The position numbers and the translations under genes are program-made. The notes beneath the pieces were generated by a model. That model saw nothing but the letters and a program-made list of their open reading frames with translations, did not search any database and was not told the origin of the DNA. Shown piece by piece: positions 17,166 through 26,355 of a DNA stretch of 64,000 nt (position 1 is the stretch's first letter; every line of letters begins with the position of its first letter). The DNA is from Geminicoccus sp036263595 (GTDB lineage Bacteria; Pseudomonadota; Alphaproteobacteria; Geminicoccales; Geminicoccaceae): the NCBI RefSeq assembly GCF_036263595.1, contig NZ_DATAGQ010000194.1, positions 6,139-70,138 on the forward strand, written 5' to 3'.

Positions 17166-18455
17166 TCATGCCTGCTCGATCCGGATCATCGTCGGCGCCT
17201 CCAGCACGACCGGCAGGCCGGCGATCGTCGCAAGCGCCCGGCTCATCGCCCCTTCGGTGGCATCGTGCGTCGTGATGACCAGCGTCACCGGCTGCTCCGG
17301 ATCGCGCCCGCGCTGGATCAGGCTCTCGATGGACACGTGCTGGTCGCGCAGCACCGCGGCAACGTCGGCCAGCACGCCGGGACGGTCGACGACCTCCAGC
17401 CGCAGGTAATAGCTGCCGATCAGGTCCTCGACCGGCGCCATCGGCCGGTCGGCCAATTCGCTTGCCGGCACGCCGAAGGTCGGCAGGCGCAGGCCGCGGG
17501 CGATGTCGATGATGTCGGCCACGACGGCCGAGGCCGTAGGGCCGGCACCGGCCCCACGTCCCTCGAAGACCGCGACCCCGACCCGGTCGCCCTCGACGGT
17601 GATGCCGTTGAACACGCCTTCCACCGCCGCGATCGGCGCACTCAGCGGCACCATGGCCGGATGCATGCGCAGCACCAGACCGGCTTCGGTCAGCCTGGCA
17701 CTTCCCAGCAGCTTGATCCGGAAGCCCAACTGTCCGGCGAAGGCGATGTCGACCGGCTTGATGCCGCGAATGCCCTCGGGCCGCATGGCATCGAACCGCG
17801 GCAGGCAGCCGTAGGCCAGGCTGGCCAGCAGGCAGAGCTTGTGCGCCGCATCCACCCCATCCACGTCGAACGACGGGTCCGCTTCCGCGTAGCCCTTCTC
17901 CTGCGCCTCGGCCAGGACCGAAGCGAAGTCGCGGCCGGTCTCGCGCATGGTCGTCAGGATATAGTTGGACGTGCCGTTCAGGATGCCGGTGATCCGGCGG
18001 ATCCGGTTGGCGGCCAGCCCTTCCCGCAGCGCCTTGACGATGGGAATGCCGCCGGCGACCGCGGCCTCGAAGGCAAGCGATACGCCCTGCTGTTCGGCCA
18101 GCCCGGCGAGCGTGGCACCTTGATGGGCGAGCAGGGCCTTGTTGGCGGTGACGACATGCTTGCCGGCGGCAAGAGCCGTGCGCACCACCTCCAGCGCCAC
18201 CCCGTCCGATCCGCCGATCAGCTCGCAGACTAGGTCGATCTCGGGATCCACCGCCAGCTCGGCGGCGTTCTCGTACCAGCGGTAGCGGTCGAGCGGGATC
18301 CCGCGATCCTTGCGGCGCTCGCGCGCCGACACCGCGACGACCTCGAGTGTCCTGCCGGTCCGGCGGGCGATGACCGAGGCGTTCTCCTCGATGACGGCGG
18401 CGGTCGCCGCACCGACCGTCCCGAGCCCGGCAATGCCGATCTTCAGGGAGCTCAT
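17166..18455 (-). CDS. hom: Homoserine dehydrogenase
   Basis: A 429-residue NAD(P)-dependent enzyme that reduces aspartate semialdehyde to homoserine for threonine and methionine synthesis. It has an N-terminal Rossmann motif (IGIAGLGTVGAATAAVI), the catalytic domain with GILNGTSNYILTTM and FDVDGVDAAHKLCLLASLA, and a C-terminal ACT domain (LEVVDRPGVLADVAAVLRD) for feedback control by threonine. It overlaps the upstream aminotransferase by four bases (ATGA). Confidence 0.96.
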   Translation of the reverse strand: MSSLKIGIAGLGTVGAATAAVIEENASVIARRTGRTLEVVAVSARERRKDRGIPLDRYRWYENAAELAVDPEIDLVCELIGGSDGVALEVVRTALAAGKHVVTANKALLAHQGATLAGLAEQQGVSLAFEAAVAGGIPIVKALREGLAANRIRRITGILNGTSNYILTTMRETGRDFASVLAEAQEKGYAEADPSFDVDGVDAAHKLCLLASLAYGCLPRFDAMRPEGIRGIKPVDIAFAGQLGFRIKLLGSARLTEAGLVLRMHPAMVPLSAPIAAVEGVFNGITVEGDRVGVAVFEGRGAGAGPTASAVVADIIDIARGLRLPTFGVPASELADRPMAPVEDLIGSYYLRLEVVDRPGVLADVAAVLRDQHVSIESLIQRGRDPEQPVTLVITTHDATEGAMSRALATIAGLPVVLEAPTMIRIEQA

Positions 18456-19666
18456 GCCGCCTCCAGCACCTGCGACGCCTTCGGCCCAAGGCCGCGACGC
18501 TGGAAGAACAGCCGGATGTTGCGGACCGCCTGGCGGAGACGCTGCTTGTTCTCGACCAGAGCCAGCCGGACATGGCCGTCGCCATACTCGCCAAAGCCGA
18601 TACCGGGCGAGACGGCGACGTCTGCTTCCTCGATGAGCAGCTTGGCGAAGGCCAGCGAGCCCATTTCACGGAACGGCTCCGGGATGGGAGCCCAGGCGAA
18701 CATGGTGGCGGGCGGGACCGGCACGTTCCAGCCGGCCTTGGCCAGGCCGTCGATCAGCACGTCCCGCCGTTCCTTGTACATCAGGCGGATCTTCTCGACG
18801 CAGTCCTGCGGGCCGTCCAGTGCGGCCGTGGCGGCCACCTGGATCGGCGTGAACGCGCCATAGTCGAGATAGGACTTGATCCTGGTCAGTGCTGCGATGA
18901 GCCGCTGGTTGCCGGCCGCGAAGCCGATCCGCCAGCCGGGCATGGAGTAGGTCTTCGACAGGGAGGAGAACTCCACGGCCAGGTCGAAGGCCCCATCCAC
19001 CTCCAGGATGGACGGCGGCGGCGTGTCGAACCAGATCTCCGAATAGGCGATGTCGGACAAGATGAACATGTCCCGCGCCTTGGCGAACTTCACCGCCTCC
19101 TCGTAGAACTTCCGGTCCACCACCTTCGCGGTCGGATTCGATGGAAAGTTGAGCACCATCATGGTCGGCGCCGGCACCGAATGCTCCGCCGCATGCGCGA
19201 TCTCACGCAGCAGGTCCGGCCCATCGCCCATCGGCACATGCCGGATCGCGGCACCGGCAATGATGAAGCCATAGGGATGGATGGGATAGGAAGGGTTCGG
19301 CACCAGGATCGTGTCGCCCGGCGCGGTGATCGCCTGGGCCAGGTTCGCCAGGCCTTCCTTCGATCCGAGCGTGACGCAGACTTCCCGTTCCGGATCGACC
19401 TTCACCCCAAAACGGCGCCCGTAATAGTTGGTCAGCGAGCGGCGCAGGCCAGGGATCCCGCGCGAGGTGGAATAGCGGTGGGTGCGGCCGTCGCGAACGG
19501 TCTCCACCAGCTTTTCCACGATATGCTTGGGTGTCGGCATGTCCGGATTGCCCATGCCGAGATCGATCACATCGCGCCCGGCAGCCCGCGCATCGGCCTT
19601 CAAGCGGTTCACCTCGGCGAACACGTAGGGAGGCAGGCGGCGTATGCGGTGGAAAGGCTGCTGCAT
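18452..19666 (-). CDS. Class I/II PLP aminotransferase (AlaC / LL-diaminopimelate aminotransferase-like)
   Basis: A 404-residue fold-type I aminotransferase. Landmarks are VIDLGMGNPDMPTP near residue 38, FPSNPTAKVVD (substrate loop), LSDIAYSEIWF (PLP-ring aspartate), SSLSKTYSMPGWRIGF with the PLP lysine, and VRLALVENKQRLRQAVRNI. Proteins of this type directly upstream of hom are annotated as alanine transaminase AlaC or LL-DAP aminotransferase; sequence alone does not separate these. It heads the aminotransferase-hom-glpX-recJ operon. Confidence 0.92.
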   Translation of the reverse strand: MQQPFHRIRRLPPYVFAEVNRLKADARAAGRDVIDLGMGNPDMPTPKHIVEKLVETVRDGRTHRYSTSRGIPGLRRSLTNYYGRRFGVKVDPEREVCVTLGSKEGLANLAQAITAPGDTILVPNPSYPIHPYGFIIAGAAIRHVPMGDGPDLLREIAHAAEHSVPAPTMMVLNFPSNPTAKVVDRKFYEEAVKFAKARDMFILSDIAYSEIWFDTPPPSILEVDGAFDLAVEFSSLSKTYSMPGWRIGFAAGNQRLIAALTRIKSYLDYGAFTPIQVAATAALDGPQDCVEKIRLMYKERRDVLIDGLAKAGWNVPVPPATMFAWAPIPEPFREMGSLAFAKLLIEEADVAVSPGIGFGEYGDGHVRLALVENKQRLRQAVRNIRLFFQRRGLGPKASQVLEAA

Positions 19667-19754
19667 CGAAGACGTCCCGGCAATCCCACAAGTGACCTGG
19701 TCGATCAGGCCCGCGGCCGTCTAGCACGAACGGCCCGGCCGCGACATGCGTTCG

Positions 19755-20801
19755 TCAACCGCTGGTAGGCAAGACCGATACGACGACCGCATCGTCCGGC
19801 CCCTGCGGGTCCGACCGGGCTTCGATGGCCTCCCTCGCCACGCCATGGTCGACGAGGTCGGCCACGACGGCACGGACGCGCTCGCTCGCCACCAGGGAAC
19901 TGGCTGCGTGGGCCGCCACGGCAAGACGCCGGTCGCGCAACGCTCCCGGTGCGGTGACCTCGGCCAGCATCGATGCCAGGGCGTCATCGCTGGGTGCCGT
20001 GGCGGCGGGATCGAGCGGGAACGTCCAGCGCCGGCCGGCGGGAAGGGCTTCGCCGGCAAGTTGCGCGGCACCATCGCCCGCCTGGTCGGGCGTCACCACC
20101 ACGGTCTCGTCCGTCGCACCACCGAACACGCCGGCCATGGCGCTGAAGAAGCCGGGCTCGGTGTCAGGCGCCGGCGTGCCGCCGATAGCCTCGACCACGT
20201 CGCCCCCGGTCAGGCCATCGGTCAGGGCCGGCCCGGGAGTCGGCGTCTGCCCGGTGCCTGGTGCCACCCTCACCTGCCCCTGGGCCGAATCCACCTCCGT
20301 CTCCAGACCTACCACGTCGTTCAGGAAGGAAGAGAAGTCGCCGCTGGTGTCACGTCGCTCGATGAGCACAACCTTCGATGGTGGCCGCACCGGCGCGGTG
20401 GCGGCCTCGGCGGCCGGTGGCTCGCCCGGCACGACGGCCGGCGAGGAGGGCGGCGGCGGGGGTGTGGCGCCATCGGTCGTACGGACGAGGTCGGAGGTGC
20501 GTTGCGCATATTCCATGTCGGCGACCAGACCCTGCTGGATCCGGCGCCGCTGCTCCACGGTGTAGCCAAGGGTCGGACGCGGCGGCACGTCGCGCAGGTC
20601 AGGATAGTTGTTCTCGGAAGGCTGTGCCGCGGCGGCCTTGGCGGCGTCCTCGGCGATCAGCCGGTCGACCGGGTCGTCCGGCTGATCCATGGGCGGTGAG
20701 GCGCAGGCACCGAGCAGGAACAGGACGACAGCCGCCGCCAGGCTCGACGCCATCGGTGCCGGGATGGTCGAGGCATCGCGTTCGATGGGGCTGACCGACA
20801 T
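19755..20801 (-). CDS. Putative outer-membrane lipoprotein of unknown function
   Basis: A 348-residue protein starting at ATG 20801 (MSVSPIERDAS). A hydrophobic segment ends in the lipobox LLGAC, so it should be a lipoprotein. The mature part is proline- and acid-rich up to about residue 300. The last 60 residues (RRLAVAAHAASSLVASERVRAVVADLVDHGVAREAIEAR) are faintly like the helix-strand end of OmpA-type peptidoglycan-binding domains, but the key NxxLSxxRA motif is missing, so that link is weak. It is divergent from phaC with about 115 bases between the starts. Confidence 0.7.
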   Translation of the reverse strand: MSVSPIERDASTIPAPMASSLAAAVVLFLLGACASPPMDQPDDPVDRLIAEDAAKAAAAQPSENNYPDLRDVPPRPTLGYTVEQRRRIQQGLVADMEYAQRTSDLVRTTDGATPPPPPSSPAVVPGEPPAAEAATAPVRPPSKVVLIERRDTSGDFSSFLNDVVGLETEVDSAQGQVRVAPGTGQTPTPGPALTDGLTGGDVVEAIGGTPAPDTEPGFFSAMAGVFGGATDETVVVTPDQAGDGAAQLAGEALPAGRRWTFPLDPAATAPSDDALASMLAEVTAPGALRDRRLAVAAHAASSLVASERVRAVVADLVDHGVAREAIEARSDPQGPDDAVVVSVLPTSG

Positions 20802-20917
20802 GTGACGCTCTTGGCGAGTGGGGACCCGATTCCAGCGCGGCAGCGTTGGCAGGCGCGGGCGCACTCGTCTACACGAGGCTTGGCGGTGGAGGCAAAGGTG
20901 CAAAGGTCGAATCCGGC

Positions 20918-22714
20918 ATGAGCGACGAAGCGAAGACGGCTGTGAGCGATGAAGAACACATCGCCGCCATCCTGAGCGAGATCAACCAGCGCAGCCAGAC
21001 GCTGGTCCAGGGCTTCCTGGAGCGTCAGAACCTGCTCGATCGGTCCCATCAGCCGAGCATGGACCCGGTCGGGCTGGGCAACGCCATGATGGCGCTGGGC
21101 ACCAGGCTCTGGGCCAGTCCTGCTGAGGTGATGAGCGCGCAGTTCTCGCTCTGGCAGGACTATCTGCGCCTTTGGAACGCCACCACGTCGCGCATGCTGG
21201 GCGGCGACAATGACCCGGTGGTCGTGCCGGACCGTGCCGACCGCCGCTTCAGGGACGCGGCCTGGGAAGAGAACCCGCTGTTCGACTTCATCAAGCAGTC
21301 CTACCTCCTGACGTCCCGGTTCCTGCTCAAGACCGTCGCCGACACGGAAGGACTGGACGAGAAGACCCAGTCCAAGCTCGCCTTCTATACCCGCCAGTTC
21401 GTCGATGCGCTCGCACCGTCCAATTTCGTCGCGACCAATCCCCAGGTCTTGCGGGAGACCGTCGAATCCAAGGGCGAGAACCTGCTGAAGGGCCTAGCTC
21501 ACATGCTGGAGGACCTGGAGCGGGGCAAAGGCCGGCTGTCGATTAGGATGACCGACCTGGACGCCTTCGTGATCGGCAAGAACATCGCGACCTCGAAGGG
21601 AAAGATCATCTACCAGAACGAGCTGATGCAGCTCATTCAGTACGATCCGACCACTCCCCAGCAATACAAGCGGCCGCTCCTGATCGTTCCGCCATGGATC
21701 AACAAGTTCTACATCCTCGACCTGCAGGCCAAGAACAGCTTCATCCGCTATGCCTGCGACCAGGGCTTCACCACCTTCGTGGTCTCCTGGGTCAACCCCG
21801 ATGCGACGCTCGCGCACAAGGGGTTCGAGGACTATATGCAGGAGGGAATCCTGGCTCCGCTCGACGCGATCACCCAGGCCACGGGTGAAGAGGAAGTCAA
21901 CGCCATCGGCTACTGCCTGGGCGGCACGCTGATGGCGGCTACCCTCGCCTACATGGCGACCAGAAAGGACAGCCGGATCAAGGCGGTCACCTTCTTCACG
22001 ACCCTGGTGGACTTCTCGGAGCCCGGCGAACTGGGCGTGTTCATCGACGAGGAACAGCTCAAGGCCATCGAGGCCCAGATGGCCAAGACCGGCTATCTCG
22101 AAGGCTCGGAGATGGCGGCGACCTTCAACATGCTCCGGGCCAACGACCTGATCTGGTCGTTCGTGGTGAACAACTACCTCCTGGGCAAGGAGCCGTTTCC
22201 GTTCGATCTGCTTTACTGGAACAGCGACAGCACGCGCATGCCGGCCGCCATGCACAGCTTCTACCTGCGCAAGTTCTACCACGAGAACAAGCTGGTGGAG
22301 CCCGGCGGGATCTCGCTGTGCGGCGTGCCCATCGACCTGCGTCGGCTCAAGCTGCCGGTCTACATGGTGAGCACGCGCGAGGATCATATCGCGCCATGGA
22401 AGAGCACCTATGCCGCAACGCAGATCTACAAGGGCCCCAAGCGCTTTGTGCTGGCCGGCTCGGGGCACATCGCAGGCGTGGTGAATCCGCCGAATGCCGG
22501 CAAGTACAGCCACTGGGTGAACGACAAGCTTCCGGCCGATGCCGAAGAGTGGCTTGCAGGCGCCGAACACCGCCCCGGCAGCTGGTGGGACGACTGGTCC
22601 ACCTGGAACGCCGCCAGGTCCGGCCCGCGCGTGGCAGCACGGATCCCCGGCACAGGCGGGCTTGCGCCGATCGAGGAAGCGCCAGGCAGCTACGTCAAGG
22701 CGCGGTCGGAGTAA
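20918..22714 (+). CDS. phaC: Class I poly(3-hydroxyalkanoate) synthase
   Basis: A 598-residue granule-bound polymerase that joins 3-hydroxyacyl-CoA units. The alpha/beta-hydrolase core holds the lipase-like box GYCLGG with the catalytic Cys near residue 333, the Asp in VSTREDHIAPW, and the His in LAGSGHIAGVVNPP. The N-terminal 200 residues (QDYLRLWNATTSRMLGG, NPLFDFIKQSYLL) are typical of class I enzymes. ATG 20918 (MSDEAKTAVSDEE) is preferred over an earlier in-frame start. The phasin at 34051 is likely its granule partner although 12 kb away. Confidence 0.96.
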   Translation: MSDEAKTAVSDEEHIAAILSEINQRSQTLVQGFLERQNLLDRSHQPSMDPVGLGNAMMALGTRLWASPAEVMSAQFSLWQDYLRLWNATTSRMLGGDNDPVVVPDRADRRFRDAAWEENPLFDFIKQSYLLTSRFLLKTVADTEGLDEKTQSKLAFYTRQFVDALAPSNFVATNPQVLRETVESKGENLLKGLAHMLEDLERGKGRLSIRMTDLDAFVIGKNIATSKGKIIYQNELMQLIQYDPTTPQQYKRPLLIVPPWINKFYILDLQAKNSFIRYACDQGFTTFVVSWVNPDATLAHKGFEDYMQEGILAPLDAITQATGEEEVNAIGYCLGGTLMAATLAYMATRKDSRIKAVTFFTTLVDFSEPGELGVFIDEEQLKAIEAQMAKTGYLEGSEMAATFNMLRANDLIWSFVVNNYLLGKEPFPFDLLYWNSDSTRMPAAMHSFYLRKFYHENKLVEPGGISLCGVPIDLRRLKLPVYMVSTREDHIAPWKSTYAATQIYKGPKRFVLAGSGHIAGVVNPPNAGKYSHWVNDKLPADAEEWLAGAEHRPGSWWDDWSTWNAARSGPRVAARIPGTGGLAPIEEAPGSYVKARSE

Positions 22715-23035
22715 CCGGAGGATCGGCAGCTTGCCCCGGCTCCACATGGGTTGGCTCGATCGCATGTCGAGCCGACCTCGCCGCCACGCGAGGCCCATCG
22801 GGTTCGGGAAGGCGTTGGACTGTTCCTCCATCCGGCAGTGGATCAAGAAGCGGGTCCGGCCGGGGAACGGGCGGGCCGGCATGGGCCGAGACGTTGGGGC
22901 CGTCTTGCGCTTCGTGGGACCAGATGCTTTCCGCTCCCTCGGCAGAAGCGTCGCAAAGAGCTGCGTGGCCGGGCGCATCATCAAGCCGAGGTGCGGCCGG
23001 CACCTCACTTCTCCAGACCCAGCTCCAAGGAGTTG
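22715..23035. other. Intergenic stretch with no supported gene
   Basis: About 320 bases between the ends of phaC and the broken EAL gene. Open frames exist on both strands, but none shows a family motif, a ribosome-binding site and a convincing start together. No strong hairpin with a T-tract was seen. Confidence 0.5.
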
Positions 23036-25211
23036 CTACGCGCCAACGGGTCGGCCGACCAAGCGCGGCCGGGCCGGGCCCAGTCGGGTATGGATCAAGG
23101 CATCGAGTTCCTTACCGTCGATCGCCCGTGAATAGATGAAGCCCTGGGCGGACTTGCAGCCCTCGCGAGCGAGCAGCGCCACCTGTTCCGGCGCCTCACC
23201 CCTTCGGCGGTGACAGCCAGCCCCTGCCCGAGCGCGATCACCGCCTTCACGATCGCTTCGGAACCAGGGTCCTGGGTGACGCGGGCGATGAACGACCGGT
23301 CGATCTTGATCCGGTCAAACGGGTAGCGCTGCAGAATGTAAAGGCTGGAATAGCCAGTCCCGAAATCATCCATCGCGATCCGCACGCCCAGCTTCTTCAG
23401 GCGCCGAATCACATCCAGAGCGCCGTCGGCATCGTCCAGCAGCGTGCTCTCGGTGATCTCCAGCTCGAGCCGCTCGGGCGGCAGACGGGCGCTGGACAAC
23501 GCTTCCTCGACCATGATGGCCAGCCCCGGACGCCTGAACTGGACAGCCGACAGGTTCACCGCGACCGTGATGTCCGGCCATCTGGCGACATGGCGGCACG
23601 CCGTGAACAGGACGGTCCGCCCGATCGCGTCGATCAGCCCGGACTGTTCAGCCAGCGGAATGAACTCGCTGGGAGATATCGGGCCTCTGAGGGGATGGTC
23701 CCATCGCGCCAGCGCCTCGACACCTGTCACCATTCCCGTCTCGATGTCGACCTGCGGCTGGAACTGGACGCCGATGGCCTCCTGCTCGATGGCGCAGCGC
23801 AGTTCATGCTCCAGTTGCTTGCGAGCCTGCAGCCTCTCGTCCATCTCGGGCGCGAAGAAGCAGAACGTCCCGCGGCCTTCGGCCTTGGCCCTGTAGAGAG
23901 CGATGTCAGCATTCTTCAATAGCTGGCTGGGTGTCGTGCCGTCGGCGGGTGCGATCGCCCCGCCGATCGACAGGCCGATATGCACGGTGTGCCCATGCAC
24001 GTCGAAGGCCGATGCCATGGTGGTCAGGAGCCGACGACAGATGGCTTCCACCTCGACGATGTCGTCGATCCTGCCCAGCAGGACGGCGAACTCGTCTCCG
24101 CCGGTCCGGCCGACGATGTCGGATCCGCGAACTGCCCGCAGCAGGCGGCCGGCCGCCTGGCGGAGGAGCTCGTCACCGGCATCATGCCCCCAGCTGTCGT
24201 TAACCTCCTTGAACCGGTCCAGGTCCAGGCAAAGCAGGACGGTCGCACGCCCGGGCTGGCTGCGCGAGAGCGCGCGCTCCAGTTCGCGCTGGACGAACAC
24301 ACGGTTGGGCATGCCGGTCAGCATGTCGTGCATCGCGTGATGCTGGAGCAGCGCGATCCCCTTGCGGTACGCCTTGCGCAGGATGAGGAAGCAGCAGCCG
24401 GTTGCCACCAGCAGCGCGGCCACCAGGAGCGGCATGGCGGCCGATACGATCTGCCAGCCATCCCTCTCCTGCCGCCAGGTGAGCAGGCCCAGCACCGTGC
24501 CGTCGACCGCCGTGAGCGGCACCATGTTGTCGGTCGGTGCCGCACCGGCGGCAAGGACAAGGTCGTCGATCAGGTAGTTCTGACCGATCCCGTCCAGCGC
24601 CTGCGGCGTGAGATAGCGGACGAACAGGATCACCGCCGGACGGCCATCCGCAGGAATGGACGTTCCTGCGCCCGACGTGACCGCGGCTGCGGCGGTCAGC
24701 GCGATCTGGCCGGACGCGCGCAGCAGACCGCTTACCGCCTGCGATGGTATCGAGGGGCTTTGCCTCGCCTGGTCAAGAGCTGTTCCAGACCGCTGTCAAG
24801 ATCGATCGGGCTGCCCGGCGCCATGAGCTTGCCATTCACGAACGCGAAGCCGAGCCTGTCATCCGGCATCAGCAGATACTGGGCGTCGATCGCAAGGTTC
24901 TGGCTGACGCTCAGGCCGAGATTGTCCGCCAGCCACTGCGAGTTCGGAGGGTTCTGGCTGTTCTCGTAGAGTTCGCCCCAGTTCGCGTAGTCGCGGGCGT
25001 TGCGAGCCAATTCTCCCTCGCTGACGTCGATGGCGGTACGCAGAAGGGACTGCGAATCCCGGAGGTCCCCCTGGTCGTCGGCCTGCGCAATGATGGCCAG
25101 GCCGCCGAAGACGGCAAGGCAGGTGCATACGAGCATTGCCAGCAACTGACAGGCGGCAGGCCAGGCATTCGTCGATGCAAATCTGTTGTCCGAGACCTTG
25201 TCCGCCACCAT
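23036..25211 (-). pseudogene. CHASE4-GGDEF-EAL cyclic-di-GMP protein interrupted by two frameshifts
   Basis: Read from 25211, the first segment gives a membrane helix (LLAMLVCTCLAVFGGLAIIA) and a CHASE4 sensor domain (NARDYANWGELYEN). Near 24765 the frame changes: the expected continuation ALDQARQSPSIPSQAVSG is in another frame. That frame then carries the second helix, the GGDEF domain (GRTGGDEFAVLL, DLDRFKEVNDSWGHDAGDEL) and the EAL domain (GVEALARWDHP, ITESTLLDDAD, MDDFGTGYSSL, KIDRSFI). Just after VTAEGV, near 23198, one base appears missing and the true C-terminus (EAPEQVALLAREGCKSAQGF) continues in a third frame to the TAG at 23036. Domains and catalytic residues look intact, so the damage is recent or an assembly error. 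Confidence 0.85.
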
Positions 25212-25303
25212 GACCAGCTGCCCACCACCCTACCTGCGCATCCGCGCCAGTCTGGCTCCGTCACGTAAAGATAACGTTACCGGCTGCAGGACCGTTCGGC
25301 AGC

Positions 25304-25981
25304 TCAGGCGCGGGGCGATCGCTCCCTGTCCGCAGGAGACGAGGCGCCCAGCAGGGCAGCCTGCCCGACTTCGCTCAAGCCGTAGACGCCACGGCCGACA
25401 CGCAGGAACCAGCCATAGACGTTCCGGCGCAGGATCGCGGATGCATCCGAGACCGTAGCTTTGAGGTCACGGAGACGCCCCGGTCCTTCCGCCAGGGCGG
25501 CTGCGCAGGTGAGCGCGCGCTGGCGGTAAGCGGTCATCACCGGCCCCCTGCTAACCCCGCCGGCCATCGGATCACCCCGACGGCGGCGATGCTCCTCGAC
25601 CAGCCGGGATCGCCTTTTTGGATCCTTGCGCGGGAACGCGGCAGCGGGATCAACGAGAAGGTGGACCGATCCATCCAGGCCGATCCCGAGCATGCCGAAC
25701 CCGAGACGGCGACAGAGCTGGCGGAAGCGCCGGTCGGCTTCCCGTCCCCGGCCGCGCACGGACAGGCGGGCGGCCAGCCAGATCTCGTCGCCGGCCACAG
25801 CTCGGTCCACACCCTGCAGGACGAGTTCCAGGTTGAAGCTGAGCTTGAGCTCGCCGATCACGACGACCGGCGGATCTTCACCCTTGATCGCGACCAGGTC
25901 ACAGCCGCCGATCTCGCCCTTGACCGTGAAGCCGAGCCCTTCGAGGAACTGCTTGACCGGCCGGTAGAGCGAGGTCTCCAG
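25304..25981 (-). CDS. DUF2161 family protein (putative restriction-like/PD-(D/E)XK fold)
   Basis: A protein of about 225 residues beginning ETSLYRPVKQFLEGLGFTVKGEIGGCDLVAIKG, the usual opening of DUF2161 members. The elements GGCDLVAI and VVVIGELKLSF look like the D...ExK core of a PD-(D/E)XK nuclease fold, and the C-terminal half is basic with a winged-helix-like end (ILRRNVYGWFLRVGRGVYGLSEVG). No ATG is available. A CTG at 25981 has GGAGG five bases upstream and gives exactly the family N-terminus; a TTG at 26038 would add 19 unconserved residues. Function is unknown. Confidence 0.75.
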   Translation of the reverse strand: METSLYRPVKQFLEGLGFTVKGEIGGCDLVAIKGEDPPVVVIGELKLSFNLELVLQGVDRAVAGDEIWLAARLSVRGRGREADRRFRQLCRRLGFGMLGIGLDGSVHLLVDPAAAFPRKDPKRRSRLVEEHRRRRGDPMAGGVSRGPVMTAYRQRALTCAAALAEGPGRLRDLKATVSDASAILRRNVYGWFLRVGRGVYGLSEVGQAALLGASSPADRERSPRA

Positions 25982-26115
25982 GATTGCCTCCGATCGGGCC
26001 TCACCTCCGCCACCTTTCCAGCAGGCAAGCACGGACAACGATCAGACAGCATGAAGCCGTCAGCACCCTTTGGGGTGCACGTTCGCTTGCAGACTTTATC
26101 GGTGAAAGAAGATGA

Positions 26116-26190
26116 TGGAGCGGGCGAAGGGATTCGAACCCTCGACCCCAACCTTGGCAAGGTTGTGCTCTACCCCTGAGCTACGCCCGC
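26116..26190 (-). tRNA. tRNA-Gly (anticodon GCC)
   Basis: Reading the minus strand from 26190: acceptor GCGGGCG, D-arm GCTCAGGGGTAGAGC, anticodon stem around CTTGCCAA giving anticodon GCC, T-arm GAGGGTTCGAATCCCTT, then CGCCCGC, discriminator T and an encoded CCA at 26118-26116. All stems pair and the length is 75 with CCA. Confidence 0.97.
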
Positions 26191-26216
26191 GTCCTTGGGT
26201 GGCCGGGTGATTAGAC

Positions 26217-26243
26217 AAAAAACTAGGGGGCCGCAAGCCCCCT
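26217..26243 (-). terminator. Orphan intrinsic terminator upstream of tRNA-Gly
   Basis: On the minus strand AGGGGGC-TTGCG-GCCCCCT (26243-26225) is followed by AG and six Ts (26222-26217), a textbook rho-independent terminator. No minus-strand gene precedes it: the gene to the right (26356) runs the other way. It may end an unannotated small or antisense RNA, or insulate the tRNA. Confidence 0.75.
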
Positions 26244-26355
26244 GCTCGGCAAGCTGCAGGGCTCTTGTATCGGCATGATGCCGCCGCCATCTTCGGTAAA
26301 CGTACGGCGGAGGGGGCTCTGCCGATCTGTACATCTTCTTCCCTGGTGAGGCGTC

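Noticed and set aside
22539..23135. Open frames on both strands after phaC
   Set aside because: No ribosome-binding site, motif or convincing codon pattern. They straddle the phaC end and the broken EAL gene.
25304..26190. An integration site at the tRNA-Gly gene
   Set aside because: No integrase and no duplicated tRNA 3' end were found on either side, and the flanking genes have native composition.
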